Shown piece after piece: positions 35,912 through 43,798 of a stretch of 64,000 bases of DNA (its first letter is position 1; each line of letters opens with the position of its first letter). Position numbers and translations under genes: made by a program. Source of the stretch: Alphaproteobacteria bacterium (GTDB taxonomy: Bacteria; Pseudomonadota; Alphaproteobacteria; Micavibrionales; Micavibrionaceae); contig NZDE01000012.1 in NCBI GenBank assembly GCA_002690045.1, positions 248,001 to 312,000 on the forward strand, in the 5' to 3' direction. The notes beneath the pieces were generated by a model. It had not been told where the DNA came from. It ran no database searches and worked only from the letters and a program-made list of their open reading frames with translations.

Positions 35912-37114
35912 ATGGATTATTCACTACTTATAAAAACGCTCCTTAGCGAGGCAAAAGCAGCCCCTAAAAACGTTATCACAACATTAGCTGAGCGCCTAAT
36001 CATTGGCGGGCAGAGCTTTGATCTTGCCAAGACACAAACGCTTGATATGAATTTTCGTATAACGAAAATTCAGCGTAACTATAATCAGCCCCCCAACTAC
36101 ACGCATGAAAGCGTACTTGGCGCACCTTATGCGGATGATGAAAAGCAGCCTTTAGCAAAAGGCGAAAAATGGAATCATGGGCGCCGCGCAAGTAATACAG
36201 GACTTAAATACACATTTAACGCTTCTGGTCATCCGGTTAATCCGTTCATGAATACTGGCCTTGATGGGCGCGGTGTGTTAGGGCAATTCGGCCCAAACCA
36301 TGCGGTTGATAACGGCATATTACGCATCAAAGAAAATGCAGATGGCAAAACAACCTTGCATGCCTTTGGCATATTGCGCAAATTTGACAATGATGCGCCG
36401 GCCTTATCAGGCGGTTTTGCAAAATATAGCTGCAGTGCAACTGGCGCCTATATATTTGACCGTGACGCCATGATCGACACGCAAAGCGAAGAGCTGTTTG
36501 AAGAGATGATTAGTGGCTCTATTGCGCTTGTGTCGCCATATAAAGAGCGCCTAAAGAGCGCCATTCAAGATGAGTATGATACGCGCATGAAAGGCCGTAA
36601 TGGGCAGCCATTATCCCACCATCAAAAAGACGAAATTGCCGAACAGGTCGAAACCGCATTAAAACTAGATCAGGTCAATGCACTTGACCCTGATTTCATG
36701 ATACGCCTGCGCGAGGTTGTCGCAAAAGGGCACAGCTGCTTTGCTGGCCCAATGCTAAACGATAACCGCAACACCAATAATGCATGGATAGAAACACGTT
36801 TATCATGGTTCATGATGGATGATGCTACATGGGCCTATGTTAAAGGGCCCAGCCCCGTATTCCCTTATGCGTTTTCGGCAGGGGACGATGCCAGCGGCGT
36901 CGTTGAACATGAAATCACCCAACAGTTAATTAAAGATGCTTTTGCGAGCCACGGCGCGCTTTTCACGTTTCTAGCCGCATCCTATTTGCTGAAAACGCAG
37001 CAAGATGGTCAGCAAGTCGGCACCGACATTATCACGCAGCTTAGTGAGGTAGCTGATTATCTCGCCCCGTTTAATGGCAGCTACCAGCCCCCTGAACCGC
37101 GCAGCACGCCTTAA
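35912..37114 (+). CDS. NUDT9/TRPM2-type Nudix (ADP-ribose pyrophosphatase-like) protein
   Basis: A 400-aa cytoplasmic protein that aligns by motif with mitochondrial NUDT9 and the NUDT9-H domain of TRPM2 channels over most of its length: an N-terminal YNQPPNYTHESVLGAPYAD, NPFMNTGLDGRGVLGQFGPNHA (residues 110-131), then PALSGGF, RNTNNAWIET (286-295) and AGDDASGVV (323-331). NUDT9 hydrolyses ADP-ribose to AMP and ribose-5-phosphate. The Nudix box is altered: the GG is followed by about 25 residues without the usual PGE, and the REFGEE core reads EELFEE (193-198). A roughly 75-residue insertion lies between it and RNTNNAWIET. Activity is therefore uncertain. It follows the kinase gene by 42 bp. 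Confidence 0.82.
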   Translation: MDYSLLIKTLLSEAKAAPKNVITTLAERLIIGGQSFDLAKTQTLDMNFRITKIQRNYNQPPNYTHESVLGAPYADDEKQPLAKGEKWNHGRRASNTGLKYTFNASGHPVNPFMNTGLDGRGVLGQFGPNHAVDNGILRIKENADGKTTLHAFGILRKFDNDAPALSGGFAKYSCSATGAYIFDRDAMIDTQSEELFEEMISGSIALVSPYKERLKSAIQDEYDTRMKGRNGQPLSHHQKDEIAEQVETALKLDQVNALDPDFMIRLREVVAKGHSCFAGPMLNDNRNTNNAWIETRLSWFMMDDATWAYVKGPSPVFPYAFSAGDDASGVVEHEITQQLIKDAFASHGALFTFLAASYLLKTQQDGQQVGTDIITQLSEVADYLAPFNGSYQPPEPRSTP

Positions 37115-37122
37115 CATAACTA

Positions 37123-37151
37123 TTGACTCTTTATGCCACAGATTTTATGTT
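37123..37151 (+). promoter_or_regulatory. Sigma-70-type promoter for the 73-aa gene
   Basis: TTGACT (37123-37128), 17-bp spacer, TATGTT (37146-37151), 40 bp before the ATG at 37192. It lies just past the stop of the Nudix gene. Confidence 0.55.
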
Positions 37152-37191
37152 GATGCCTTGATAATAAAAATTAAAAAAAAGGGTTGCGCAT

Positions 37192-37413
37192 ATGGGAAAG
37201 ACGAAACAAGACCAAGATATAATCATTATTCCACCAGGCTATGCTTACGTTGCGGATGAACTATCTAGCGATGAAGAAAATTTAAGCATCGTATTTTTGG
37301 ACAGCGTCGACGGACAAGCTTTGGATGAAGAAAATTATACAGACAATGTCCCACAAGACGTTGATCTGGATATTCCTAAGGCGTTTCAAGCCCCGAAGAA
37401 CGATTTAAAATAA
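37192..37413 (+). CDS. Small acidic protein of unknown function (73 aa)
   Basis: Unrecognised. The product begins MGKTKQDQDIIIIPPGYAYVADEL and is strongly acidic afterwards (SSDEENLSIVFLDSVDGQ, DEENYTDNVPQDVDLDIP). It has no signal peptide, no cysteines and no membrane helix. An AAAGGG ribosome site precedes the ATG and a promoter of good quality lies 40 bp upstream, so I regard it as a genuine independent gene rather than chance. The IIIIPPGYAYVADE stretch is the only hydrophobic part and could be a short binding strand. It converges on the outer-membrane barrel gene. Confidence 0.65.
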   Translation: MGKTKQDQDIIIIPPGYAYVADELSSDEENLSIVFLDSVDGQALDEENYTDNVPQDVDLDIPKAFQAPKNDLK

Positions 37414-37427
37414 TATAAGGTTTTGGG

Positions 37428-38087
37428 TTATTTCCAGTGCAGGTCATATTCAACGCCAACCATGAATTCATGGGCGCTGTAATCTGCATCATAAGTGCCG
37501 ATACCAAAATCTGTTGCACTTAAATAGCGATAGCCGCTTGTTACGGCCAAACCTGGGTTCAAGCGATACTTCAAACCACCACCCAACTGCCAACCAAGGG
37601 CATAGGCCGTGTCATCACTTGCTTGAAGCGGTGCGGAAGGCTCAAAAGATGCTTTAAAGCGCATGACCCCCAAACCTGCTGAGAGATATGGCTTTGCCTT
37701 CCACTGGAATTGGTCGAAATCGTAATAGCCATTTAGCAAGAACGCCATATTGGATATTTCACCGCCTGATGGGTATATACCATTCCCACCACGCAGTTCA
37801 GAGAAGTCATTCTTACGATAACTTACTTCACCTTCAAAGCGGAGTTGACGGCTATAGCGCAAGCCAATTGCGCCCGCAAAATTCACGGTATTATTTGTTT
37901 GATATGTGCCAGATATACCTGAAGATTTTTCCGTGAAATCATTATCTGGCATGGTGTTCAAACCCATATAGCCAGATAGGTATATACGGCTTGACTGCGC
38001 AAAAGCATCCCCCGCCCAGACAAAACTCGTCATAAGCAGCGCGGCTATCAGGATCATTTTTATCCGTATAAAAACCATATTACGCAT
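37428..38087 (-). CDS. Outer-membrane beta-barrel protein
   Basis: A 219-aa exported protein: a basic N-terminus with a hydrophobic stretch cut after GDAFA, then an eight-strand-like barrel with alternating aromatic patterns (RIYLSGYMGLNTMPDNDF, NFAGAIGLRYSRQLRFEGEVSYRKN, AFLLNGYYDFDQFQWKAKPYLSAGLGVMRFK, ALGWQLGGGLKYRLNPGLAVTSGYRYLS, AHEFMVGVEYDL). This is the OmpA-like/porin-family barrel (surface-antigen type) fold. The C-terminus ends in WK rather than Phe. In-frame ATGs at 38078 and 38057 are alternative starts. Function as structural or adhesion protein is a guess. Confidence 0.8.
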   Translation of the reverse strand: MRNMVFIRIKMILIAALLMTSFVWAGDAFAQSSRIYLSGYMGLNTMPDNDFTEKSSGISGTYQTNNTVNFAGAIGLRYSRQLRFEGEVSYRKNDFSELRGGNGIYPSGGEISNMAFLLNGYYDFDQFQWKAKPYLSAGLGVMRFKASFEPSAPLQASDDTAYALGWQLGGGLKYRLNPGLAVTSGYRYLSATDFGIGTYDADYSAHEFMVGVEYDLHWK

Positions 38088-38177
38088 TCATAAACAAAGT
38101 AAATATGTGCACGACTCGGCACCAAGATATACTGATTCTATCGCATTCCGCGGGCGAACGCAAGCGGCGTGAGGAAG

Positions 38178-38723
38178 TTAATCCATTTTCAAAGTAGGGG
38201 TTTCACCATCCGTGACAGCCTTGCCCTCTTCACGGTTTTTCTTCAAACGTTCAAATTCCCCCTTGGCATCCACAATTTTTGCAGCGGGCTGTCTGTTGGT
38301 CACCTTACCGAGGAGCTTATCAATTGTTGGCTGCTGCTCTTTTGACAAGCGGTAATGTTCAGCTTCAATTGTATTACGTATTGTTGGGTCAGCTGCATTC
38401 GCACCCGTTTTTTGAAGAAGCTCATCAATACTCGCAGCCTGCGTTTGAACAGATGCAGCTTGCGGCGCGGCACCCCCCATCAATGCTTGCTCTGCTTCAA
38501 CAATTGGCGCTAGTTCCTGTGGACGCGCTTTACCTGCAACTGGCGCAGGCAGCTGATCTGCATTGGTATAGACAGCTTCTGGGCGCTCTAATGGCGCGCG
38601 GCGCATAACGGAAAATTCATCTGGCGCTTTGGGCGGCGCGAACTGTTCACGCATGGTGTCACATGCCGCGAGCAGCGTTAGTGTTGAACACAAAGTTATA
38701 ACCAGTCCGAATTTATTTTTCAT
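38178..38723 (-). CDS. DUF3035 (BamF-like) outer-membrane lipoprotein
   Basis: A 181-aa lipoprotein: signal with a lipobox LLAAC (Cys20). The mature part begins with APDEFSVMRRAPLERPEA, the hallmark of DUF3035, the family that includes BamF, an accessory subunit of the outer-membrane protein assembly machine in alphaproteobacteria. The rest is Ala/Gln/Pro-rich with a helical, charged C-terminus (GEFERLKKNREEGKAV). It lies 11 bp downstream of lspA, the signal peptidase that would process it. Family membership is well supported; a role in Bam assembly is inferred from the family. Confidence 0.82.
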   Translation of the reverse strand: MKNKFGLVITLCSTLTLLAACDTMREQFAPPKAPDEFSVMRRAPLERPEAVYTNADQLPAPVAGKARPQELAPIVEAEQALMGGAAPQAASVQTQAASIDELLQKTGANAADPTIRNTIEAEHYRLSKEQQPTIDKLLGKVTNRQPAAKIVDAKGEFERLKKNREEGKAVTDGETPTLKMD

Positions 38724-38734
38724 TGCACTTAAAC

Positions 38735-39304
38735 TTACTTATTTTTCTTTAAGGAAAAAGCTTCTTCCCTTTTCTCGCCCAAAAGCGTGTTTAAAAGCAA
38801 TAGCAGAACGCCAATAACAATACAACTATCCGCAAAATTAAATGCCGGATAATGCCAATCACCGAAATACACATCGACAAAGTCGATCACGCTGCCGAAG
38901 CGAACACGGTCAATGATATTGCCAATTGCCCCGCCGATAACCAATAGTAGCCCTGTGCGAATATTGACGTTTTCAGCTTTCCAAAGCCAAACCATTAATG
39001 CCGCTGTAATGACGCCCGTAATAACGATAATGGGGTTGAACCCTTCACCGTTATGACGGAACAGACCAAAGCTAATCCCCTTATTCCACACAAGGGTAAA
39101 GTTCATAAACCCATCGACCATAGGCATTGATACCCCCGAAGGCAGATACGCAGATTTAACGTCTGTGATCCATGTCAAAAAATCACGCGGTTGTTTATAT
39201 GAATATGCCTTTTGCAAAAGCATTTCTTCAAGAACATACCATTTGGATAGCTGATCAAGAAGCGTAACAAAAATAATCGATATAAAATATGGCAACTTAT
39301 TCAT
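38735..39304 (-). CDS. lspA: Lipoprotein signal peptidase (signal peptidase II)
   Basis: LspA cleaves lipoprotein signal peptides after lipidation. About 189 aa with four membrane helices. The conserved catalytic Asp residues lie in GGAIGNIIDRVRFGSVIDFV and YPAFNFADSCIVIG; the early LLDQLSKWYV is also diagnostic, as is FTLVWNKGISFGLF. About 25 residues are inserted after the first helix (KAYSYKQPRDFLTWITDVKSA) compared with the short E. coli form. Start at ATG 39304 is chosen over GTG 39316. The BamF-like lipoprotein gene follows, and the bufferin cluster lies upstream on the same strand. Confidence 0.93.
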   Translation of the reverse strand: MNKLPYFISIIFVTLLDQLSKWYVLEEMLLQKAYSYKQPRDFLTWITDVKSAYLPSGVSMPMVDGFMNFTLVWNKGISFGLFRHNGEGFNPIIVITGVITAALMVWLWKAENVNIRTGLLLVIGGAIGNIIDRVRFGSVIDFVDVYFGDWHYPAFNFADSCIVIGVLLLLLNTLLGEKREEAFSLKKNK

Positions 39305-39366
39305 TGAAAAACACACTTATGAGATTGATGTTAACTACAAATTTACAAGCCCCATCATAACGCTAT

Positions 39367-39840
39367 TTACGCCGTGCGTATATATTTTAGTAAAAAATGA
39401 TCCCCTGATAGCTTCCCAGGTCCAAAACTAACAATAACAAAGAGCAGTAACATCCAAAAATAGTGATCATCATTAGCAATTCCATACTGCGCTGGAACGG
39501 CATATTGAATTACTAAAGCCATAACCAACAGCGCGAATGCACTTACACGGCCCAATAAACCAAACGCAAGAAGTGCGCCGAATACAACTTCCCCACCCAT
39601 TCCCATAAAGGCAGCTAATTCTGGGGGAAGGAAAGGAACTGGGTGTATTTCAGTAAATAAGTATACAACACTAGCAAAGTCCCCATTTAAAGTATCCATA
39701 AGCTTGCCATATCCTGACATGAAGAATATTTTAGCAATATATATGCGCGCAATCAAAAGTGAAACAGGTTCAAGATAAGACTTAGCTATATCGCGCATAG
39801 GATTAAAGCACTGATCATATTTACTTAGAATTTTTTTCAT
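39367..39840 (-). CDS. DoxX-family membrane protein of the bufferin operon
   Basis: A 157-aa integral membrane protein with four hydrophobic segments and the DoxX pattern (ARIYIAKIFFMSGYGKLMD, FLPPELAAFMGMGGEVVFGALLAFGLLGRVSAFALLVMALVI, FWMLLLFVIVSFGPGKLSGDHFLLKY). DoxX proteins commonly form the fourth gene of DUF2282-DUF692-DUF2063 clusters, as here. The start at 39840 has AGGAAC upstream; the gene overlaps the end of the DUF2063 gene by 20 bp. DoxX is thought to assist redox or membrane steps, but its exact role in bufferin production is not defined. Confidence 0.85.
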   Translation of the reverse strand: MKKILSKYDQCFNPMRDIAKSYLEPVSLLIARIYIAKIFFMSGYGKLMDTLNGDFASVVYLFTEIHPVPFLPPELAAFMGMGGEVVFGALLAFGLLGRVSAFALLVMALVIQYAVPAQYGIANDDHYFWMLLLFVIVSFGPGKLSGDHFLLKYIRTA

Positions 39841-40651
39841 TTGTTCCTGCCTTTTCATTTTTCACTATAAATATCTGGTACTTCAAAAAATTCTGCCACG
39901 TTTTAGTAAAGTCAAAATTTTTCGTCATGTTTATTGTTTCTTGTAAAGCGCGATTAAGCTGCTTCAATTCCGAAACACGCTCTAAAAATATATATTCTTC
40001 ATGCGTTATTTCATACGTTGACACACGCATATCCTGACGCGCTGTGCAATAGAAATGCTGCAAATCACCTACCACTTGCGGGGCCTGCGCAGTTTCGTCA
40101 TCTTTTTGCGCATAATTGCGAATATCTAAAGCGGGATAGTCACTCACCATCAGTTGAGTGGCCGGATGAAGGTCTAGCAAAATATCGCCTTCTTCAAGGC
40201 CACCTGCATACTCAGCCAAATTATTGATCGTCAAAGGTGATACAAACTCTGCATAATATGCGCGATGCTCATTATTTTCAATATGGGCAACATCTGCTAA
40301 AAACAATATCTCTTGCGCGGGTTTAAACGCGCGCACAAAATCAGGATAATTAGCTGCATAGTCATTCAAATTACCCGTTTCTGGCGGATACTCATATATA
40401 TATGCGCGCGCCATAGCCTGAGCAAACTCTTTTCCGACAAGAGGCACTAAAGATGGAAAACGTTTTAATATAACATCCTCTAAACCACCTACCACATTAT
40501 GTCTGTATATACTCAGACGTCCATCTATGCTTACACCGCCTTCATAAATCATTGATGACATATCACGTGGCACAGCTTCATCTGCACTAACAAGGTGCTT
40601 TGCAAGACGCTCTTGGTAAGGCTGCGTTTTGAAATTATTCGGCGGCATCAT
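39821..40651 (-). CDS. bufC: DUF2063 (BufC/HvfC-like) partner of the MNIO enzyme
   Basis: A 276-aa protein of the DUF2063 family, which partners the DUF692 (MNIO) enzymes. Motifs include the N-terminal YQERLAKHLVSADEAVPRDM, YEGGVSIDGRLSIYRHNVVGGLEDVILKRFPSLVPLVGKEFAQAMARAYI, YPPETGNLNDYAANYPDFVRAF and LFLADVAHIENNEHRAYYA, then a less conserved C-terminal half. The family helps the oxygenase recognise its peptide substrate. It overlaps the MNIO gene by 17 bp (ATGATG within its 3' end), which implies translational coupling. Confidence 0.88.
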   Translation of the reverse strand: MMPPNNFKTQPYQERLAKHLVSADEAVPRDMSSMIYEGGVSIDGRLSIYRHNVVGGLEDVILKRFPSLVPLVGKEFAQAMARAYIYEYPPETGNLNDYAANYPDFVRAFKPAQEILFLADVAHIENNEHRAYYAEFVSPLTINNLAEYAGGLEEGDILLDLHPATQLMVSDYPALDIRNYAQKDDETAQAPQVVGDLQHFYCTARQDMRVSTYEITHEEYIFLERVSELKQLNRALQETINMTKNFDFTKTWQNFLKYQIFIVKNEKAGTNEKNSK

Positions 40652-41516
40652 TCTGCATACACCTTCGTTCTTTTGTCTGGTCTATAATGCTTTTGGCTTT
40701 CTTAGCTTCTTCAAACAACACATCTAGTGAAGGAATATCATTATCCCACTCAATTAAGGTATGGACCGCCGAATAGCGAGACATAGTATATTCGAAAAGC
40801 TGCCATACATCTTTATGTACTTTCTCGCCATGGGTATCGAGATATAATGTCTGGCCTTCTATTTCTCGTTTTGTATAGCCAGCAAGGTGCATCTCTTTTA
40901 CCGCATTAAAATTAATATTATCGATATATTCATGCGCTGAAAAACCATGATTTTTCGCTTGCACAACGATGTTGTTTATATCAAGTAATAACGCACATTC
41001 ACTACGGCTCACTAAACTGTTCAGAAATTCCCACTCCGTCATTTCATCTTGTGTGAAGCGCATGTAAGTCGACGGGTTTTCAATTAATATCTGCTGCCCT
41101 AATGTATTTTGTACATAATCAATATTTCGACAGAGATTATCCAGATTATCGTCTGTGTAAGCCAACGGCATCAGATCATTTAGATGAGCATTACCGCTCA
41201 TACTCCATGCTGCATGATCAGAAAATTGGAAAGGCTCAATTAAATCTATAAGCTTTTTTAGCTGTTGCACATGATCTACATTAACAGGCTGCGCACTTCC
41301 TAATGACAAGCCAACACCATGAAAACTTATCGGAAAGTCTTCACGAATTTTTTCCAGAAATTTATAATTTATTCCCCCACCGAAATAGTTTTCCGGATGC
41401 ACTTCCAACCAAGATACTTTCTCTGTTGGTGGATCCTCTATTATCTGACGATAATGGGGATGGCGTAACCCCACCCCCATTAAATTTTTACAGTTATGGT
41501 CGTTTATTACCGACAC
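40635..41516 (-). CDS. bufB: DUF692 multinuclear non-heme iron oxygenase (MNIO, BufB-like)
   Basis: BufB-type enzymes modify cysteines in bufferin precursor peptides with O2. The 293-aa product (GTG 41516, with GGCGGTGA eight bases upstream) shows the DUF692 pattern: MGVGLRHPHYRQI, WLEVHPENYFGGG, SFHGVGLSLGSAQ, FSDHAAWS, ENPSTYMRF, LLLDINNIVVQAKNHGFSA, MHLAGY, DTHGEKVHKDVWQLFE and TLIEWDNDIPS. The His, Glu and Asp residues that hold the iron cluster are visible. An ATG upstream of 41516 would begin inside bufA and adds no family sequence. It sits between bufA and bufC, as expected. Confidence 0.93.
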   Translation of the reverse strand: MSVINDHNCKNLMGVGLRHPHYRQIIEDPPTEKVSWLEVHPENYFGGGINYKFLEKIREDFPISFHGVGLSLGSAQPVNVDHVQQLKKLIDLIEPFQFSDHAAWSMSGNAHLNDLMPLAYTDDNLDNLCRNIDYVQNTLGQQILIENPSTYMRFTQDEMTEWEFLNSLVSRSECALLLDINNIVVQAKNHGFSAHEYIDNINFNAVKEMHLAGYTKREIEGQTLYLDTHGEKVHKDVWQLFEYTMSRYSAVHTLIEWDNDIPSLDVLFEEAKKAKSIIDQTKERRCMQNDAAE

Positions 41517-41520
41517 TTTA

Positions 41521-41820
41521 CTATTCACCGCCCATTTCAGCTTTTGCTTCTTCAGCAAGCTTACCACCGACAATCTTATGGCACAGTCCCTTAGGAACAA
41601 GAACCCACTCTTTAATATCACTATCAACACGCGCCTGTTTCGCACAGCTATGTGAGCCGTCTAATGCGCCACAGTCGTTCATACCAGCTTTTACTACGCC
41701 ATAACACTTTTCTTTTCCTTCAGGCGCAGCTGCTTCCGCCTTATCAACAGCAGCCATAGTTAAAGTTGCAGCAAAAGCACCAGCAATTAAAGTATTCAAT
41801 GTTTTTTGTGTGAAAGACAT
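41521..41820 (-). CDS. bufA: Bufferin-type DUF2282 precursor peptide (BufA-like)
   Basis: A 99-aa secreted peptide. Signal peptide to about residue 30 (cut after KAEA); the mature part has four cysteines at 39, 50, 59 and 80 in [25 protein letters not shown] and [12 protein letters not shown], the DUF2282 motif. In bufferin systems such peptides are ribosomally made, modified on cysteine by the MNIO enzyme to give thiooxazole-type rings, exported and used to bind copper. The gene is the first of bufA-bufB-bufC-doxX. AAGGAGAT lies before the ATG. Function here is inferred from the family and gene order. Confidence 0.92.
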   Translation of the reverse strand: MSFTQKTLNTLIAGAFAATLTMAAVDKAEAAAPEGKEKCYGVVKAGMNDCGALDGSHSCAKQARVDSDIKEWVLVPKGLCHKIVGGKLAEEAKAEMGGE

Positions 41821-41925
41821 TCTAATCTCCTTGTCGTTCAGAATTATTTAGTTTTGTATGATTTACCTTACAATGGTTATCACAGTGACTTATTCGCAAG
41901 AAGAGGATAGGTAGTTACAAAATCT

Positions 41926-42249
41926 TTATTTCGGTGCGCGCAATGCGGTCATTTGCCGTTCTACATCATTTTTCAATTTATCTTGAAAATCAGGGTCTAT
42001 GCCATATTCCGCCTTCATTTCTTCAACCACATCCGCTGGTGGCTCATGGCTACCCAAACCATATTTAAGGACATCGCCAAAATCCGTCAATGTGTATGGT
42101 GCATCAGCTTTCTGAGCTGCAAGAAAATCATTATACTTACTGGGAGGAATATCAACATATGCCCAGAACTTCTCACCGTTCACTTCGCTTGATACCAAAG
42201 TAATAATGCCTAGCCCTTCATCCATTTCGCGTAGAATTTCATCGCTCAT
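41926..42249 (-). CDS. Small cytoplasmic protein of unknown function (107 aa)
   Basis: Unrecognised. Acidic, with no signal peptide. It begins MSDEILREMDEGLGIITLVSSEVNGEKFWAYVDI and contains PPSKYNDFLAAQKADAPYTLTDFGDVLKYGLGSHEPP, followed by a helical C-terminus (DVVEEMKAEYGIDPDFQDKLKNDVERQMTAL). The FWAYVDIPPSKY pattern suggests a small alpha-beta domain. ATG 42249 has GGGGGA seven bases upstream and is preferred over the ATG at 42264. It is 18 bp downstream of the 348-aa gene and may be cotranscribed with it. Confidence 0.6.
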   Translation of the reverse strand: MSDEILREMDEGLGIITLVSSEVNGEKFWAYVDIPPSKYNDFLAAQKADAPYTLTDFGDVLKYGLGSHEPPADVVEEMKAEYGIDPDFQDKLKNDVERQMTALRAPK

Positions 42250-42267
42250 ATCTGAATCCCCCATCCA

Positions 42268-43314
42268 TTAAGCTGTAACCGTTTCAAATTTATATGCATT
42301 TGGATTATTTTTGACCTTTGCTTTTATAATGCCATCCATCTCACCTAGGTCAAGCCCCCAGCGCGCGGATATATGTCCATCGGGCTTCATTTCTGCCAAA
42401 AAGGTTACAGGCTTGCCCTTTTCCGCATATTTAAAATCTTCGCGTGTCTTCTCTTTAAGCCCTTTTTCTTCTTTACGCTCAGCGCGCGCCTTCATATAAG
42501 AACGATGGTCTTTAATGGCCATTAATGTCGCACCAACAATGAATGATGCGCCGCCCCCTGCCATGGCAAGGTCGTTATTATTAATACCATCTATCAAGTA
42601 ACTGGCCGCGCGCATGGTCATCATCAGTGGCGGCGCATGCGACATGACCATAAATGTACTCTCTAAAGCTTTATCTTTAAGCATCTCCACCCCACGGTGA
42701 ATTAGCCCCTGCACGCGTGGTTTAGGGGCATCTTTCTGGGGTTCCACCGTGTTTGATGAGAAGAATAAGTTATTCTTATGGATATCTTGCTGGCGCTTCT
42801 CTGCATTCCCTTCGCGGCGCATGTGAATGAACGATGTAATACCTTTCGTTGCCCAAGCCGTAACCCCCATACACACTGCCATTAATTCTTCGGGGCTACG
42901 TATATTAAGGAACCCCACTGAATTACCACCAGTGGCGACGGCGCTTTCAGCCACATCATTACGATGTGATTTTTTGTTCGATTTTGCGTTAAAATCTGAA
43001 ATGAGTTTCGTGCTACTACGAAATGCATTAAAACCGCCAAGCCCCATGCGCGCAAAATTACCTTCAAACAAACCCGACACCACAAGCCCCAGCGCGCCAC
43101 CAAGCTGCCCCGATGTTTGTACATAGCCACATAATTTATCTTTATGCGTCAGTTCTTTCTTTTCTATATTTTGTGAAACTTCAGGAGAATTCACCCCTAC
43201 AGAACGCATATATATGCCCTGAGCTTTTATATTACAGGCCTTACCATTGACGGAGACATTCCCTATATCGACTTCTCCATTTGTGGTGGCGTATTTTGTA
43301 ATTGGCCGATCCAT
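42268..43314 (-). CDS. Hydrophobic-segment protein of unknown function (348 aa)
   Basis: Unrecognised. A polar N-terminus (MDRPITKYATTNGEVDIGNVSVNGKACNI) precedes three hydrophobic, Gly/Ala-rich stretches: GQLGGALGLVVSGLFEGNF, LMAVCMGVTAWATKGITSFI, and AMAGGGASFIVGATLMAI. They could be membrane hairpins. The basic tail (KARAERKEEKGLKEKTRED) and final FLAEMKPDGHISARWGLDLGEMD are charged. No signal peptide is visible and no conserved enzyme motif stands out. It probably belongs with the small downstream gene. Resembles in style the glycine-rich protein at 18405, but I see no shared motif. Confidence 0.6.
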   Translation of the reverse strand: MDRPITKYATTNGEVDIGNVSVNGKACNIKAQGIYMRSVGVNSPEVSQNIEKKELTHKDKLCGYVQTSGQLGGALGLVVSGLFEGNFARMGLGGFNAFRSSTKLISDFNAKSNKKSHRNDVAESAVATGGNSVGFLNIRSPEELMAVCMGVTAWATKGITSFIHMRREGNAEKRQQDIHKNNLFFSSNTVEPQKDAPKPRVQGLIHRGVEMLKDKALESTFMVMSHAPPLMMTMRAASYLIDGINNNDLAMAGGGASFIVGATLMAIKDHRSYMKARAERKEEKGLKEKTREDFKYAEKGKPVTFLAEMKPDGHISARWGLDLGEMDGIIKAKVKNNPNAYKFETVTA

Positions 43315-43390
43315 GCCCCTGATAATATGGTAAAATACTTAACAAAGACCTAAAAGCAGCGTTTTGCATTTACCCAAAACCACATTCCTG

Positions 43391-43419
43391 TTGACATAAT
43401 CGCGGCAATTCTCTACCCT
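43391..43419 (+). promoter_or_regulatory. Sigma-70-type promoter
   Basis: TTGACA (43391-43396), 17-bp spacer, TACCCT (43414-43419), 25 bp before the ATG at 43445. Same layout and same -10 as the promoter at 10320. Confidence 0.5.
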
Positions 43420-43444
43420 ACGCACACAATTTGGGAGAAAGAAA

Positions 43445-43792
43445 ATGGCGCTATTAAAAAACCACCCTGTTAAAATCGCATTAGAAAAAGGCTGGCTTAG
43501 AAAAAAGCTAACTGACGTTGTTGTGACCAATTACACATATAGTCGAGGACAGAACGATAGCGAATGCGTTATTGAAGTTTGCGATGATGAGCTTAACATA
43601 TTAGACACTTACACTGTGCCACTATCTATGCGCCAATTATTCACGGCGCAATCAGACCACATGAAAAGCGGTGAAGATTTAGACCTCACTGCGGCGAATA
43701 TTCCTGCACTGCAAGAAACATACGCAAAACTAACTGATCAGCCCTTACGTGAGGGGCATGTGAAAAAAGACCTGAAAATGCGTGTTTTCTAA
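43445..43792 (+). CDS. Small cytoplasmic protein of unknown function (115 aa)
   Basis: Unrecognised. Begins MALLKNHPVKIALEKGWLRKKLTDVVVTNYTYSRG and continues with SECVIEVCDDELNILDTYTVPLSMRQLFTAQ, then a helical and charged end (LQETYAKLTDQPLREGHVKKDLKMRVF). The two halves suggest a beta-rich start and a helical C-terminus. No signal peptide. A good GGGAGAAAG ribosome site and the promoter at 43391 support it as a real gene. It converges on miaA with a 6-bp gap. Confidence 0.65.
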   Translation: MALLKNHPVKIALEKGWLRKKLTDVVVTNYTYSRGQNDSECVIEVCDDELNILDTYTVPLSMRQLFTAQSDHMKSGEDLDLTAANIPALQETYAKLTDQPLREGHVKKDLKMRVF

Positions 43793-43798
43793 ACACCT

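Noticed and set aside
38088-38177. GC-rich stretch before the outer-membrane barrel gene as a terminator
   Set aside because: Only about four base pairs can form and no T-run follows on the minus strand.
41830-41900. Possible ECF-type promoter (ATAACC with a TAC about 16 bp later) before bufA
   Set aside because: The -10 lacks the CGT-type core, so the match is too weak to claim.
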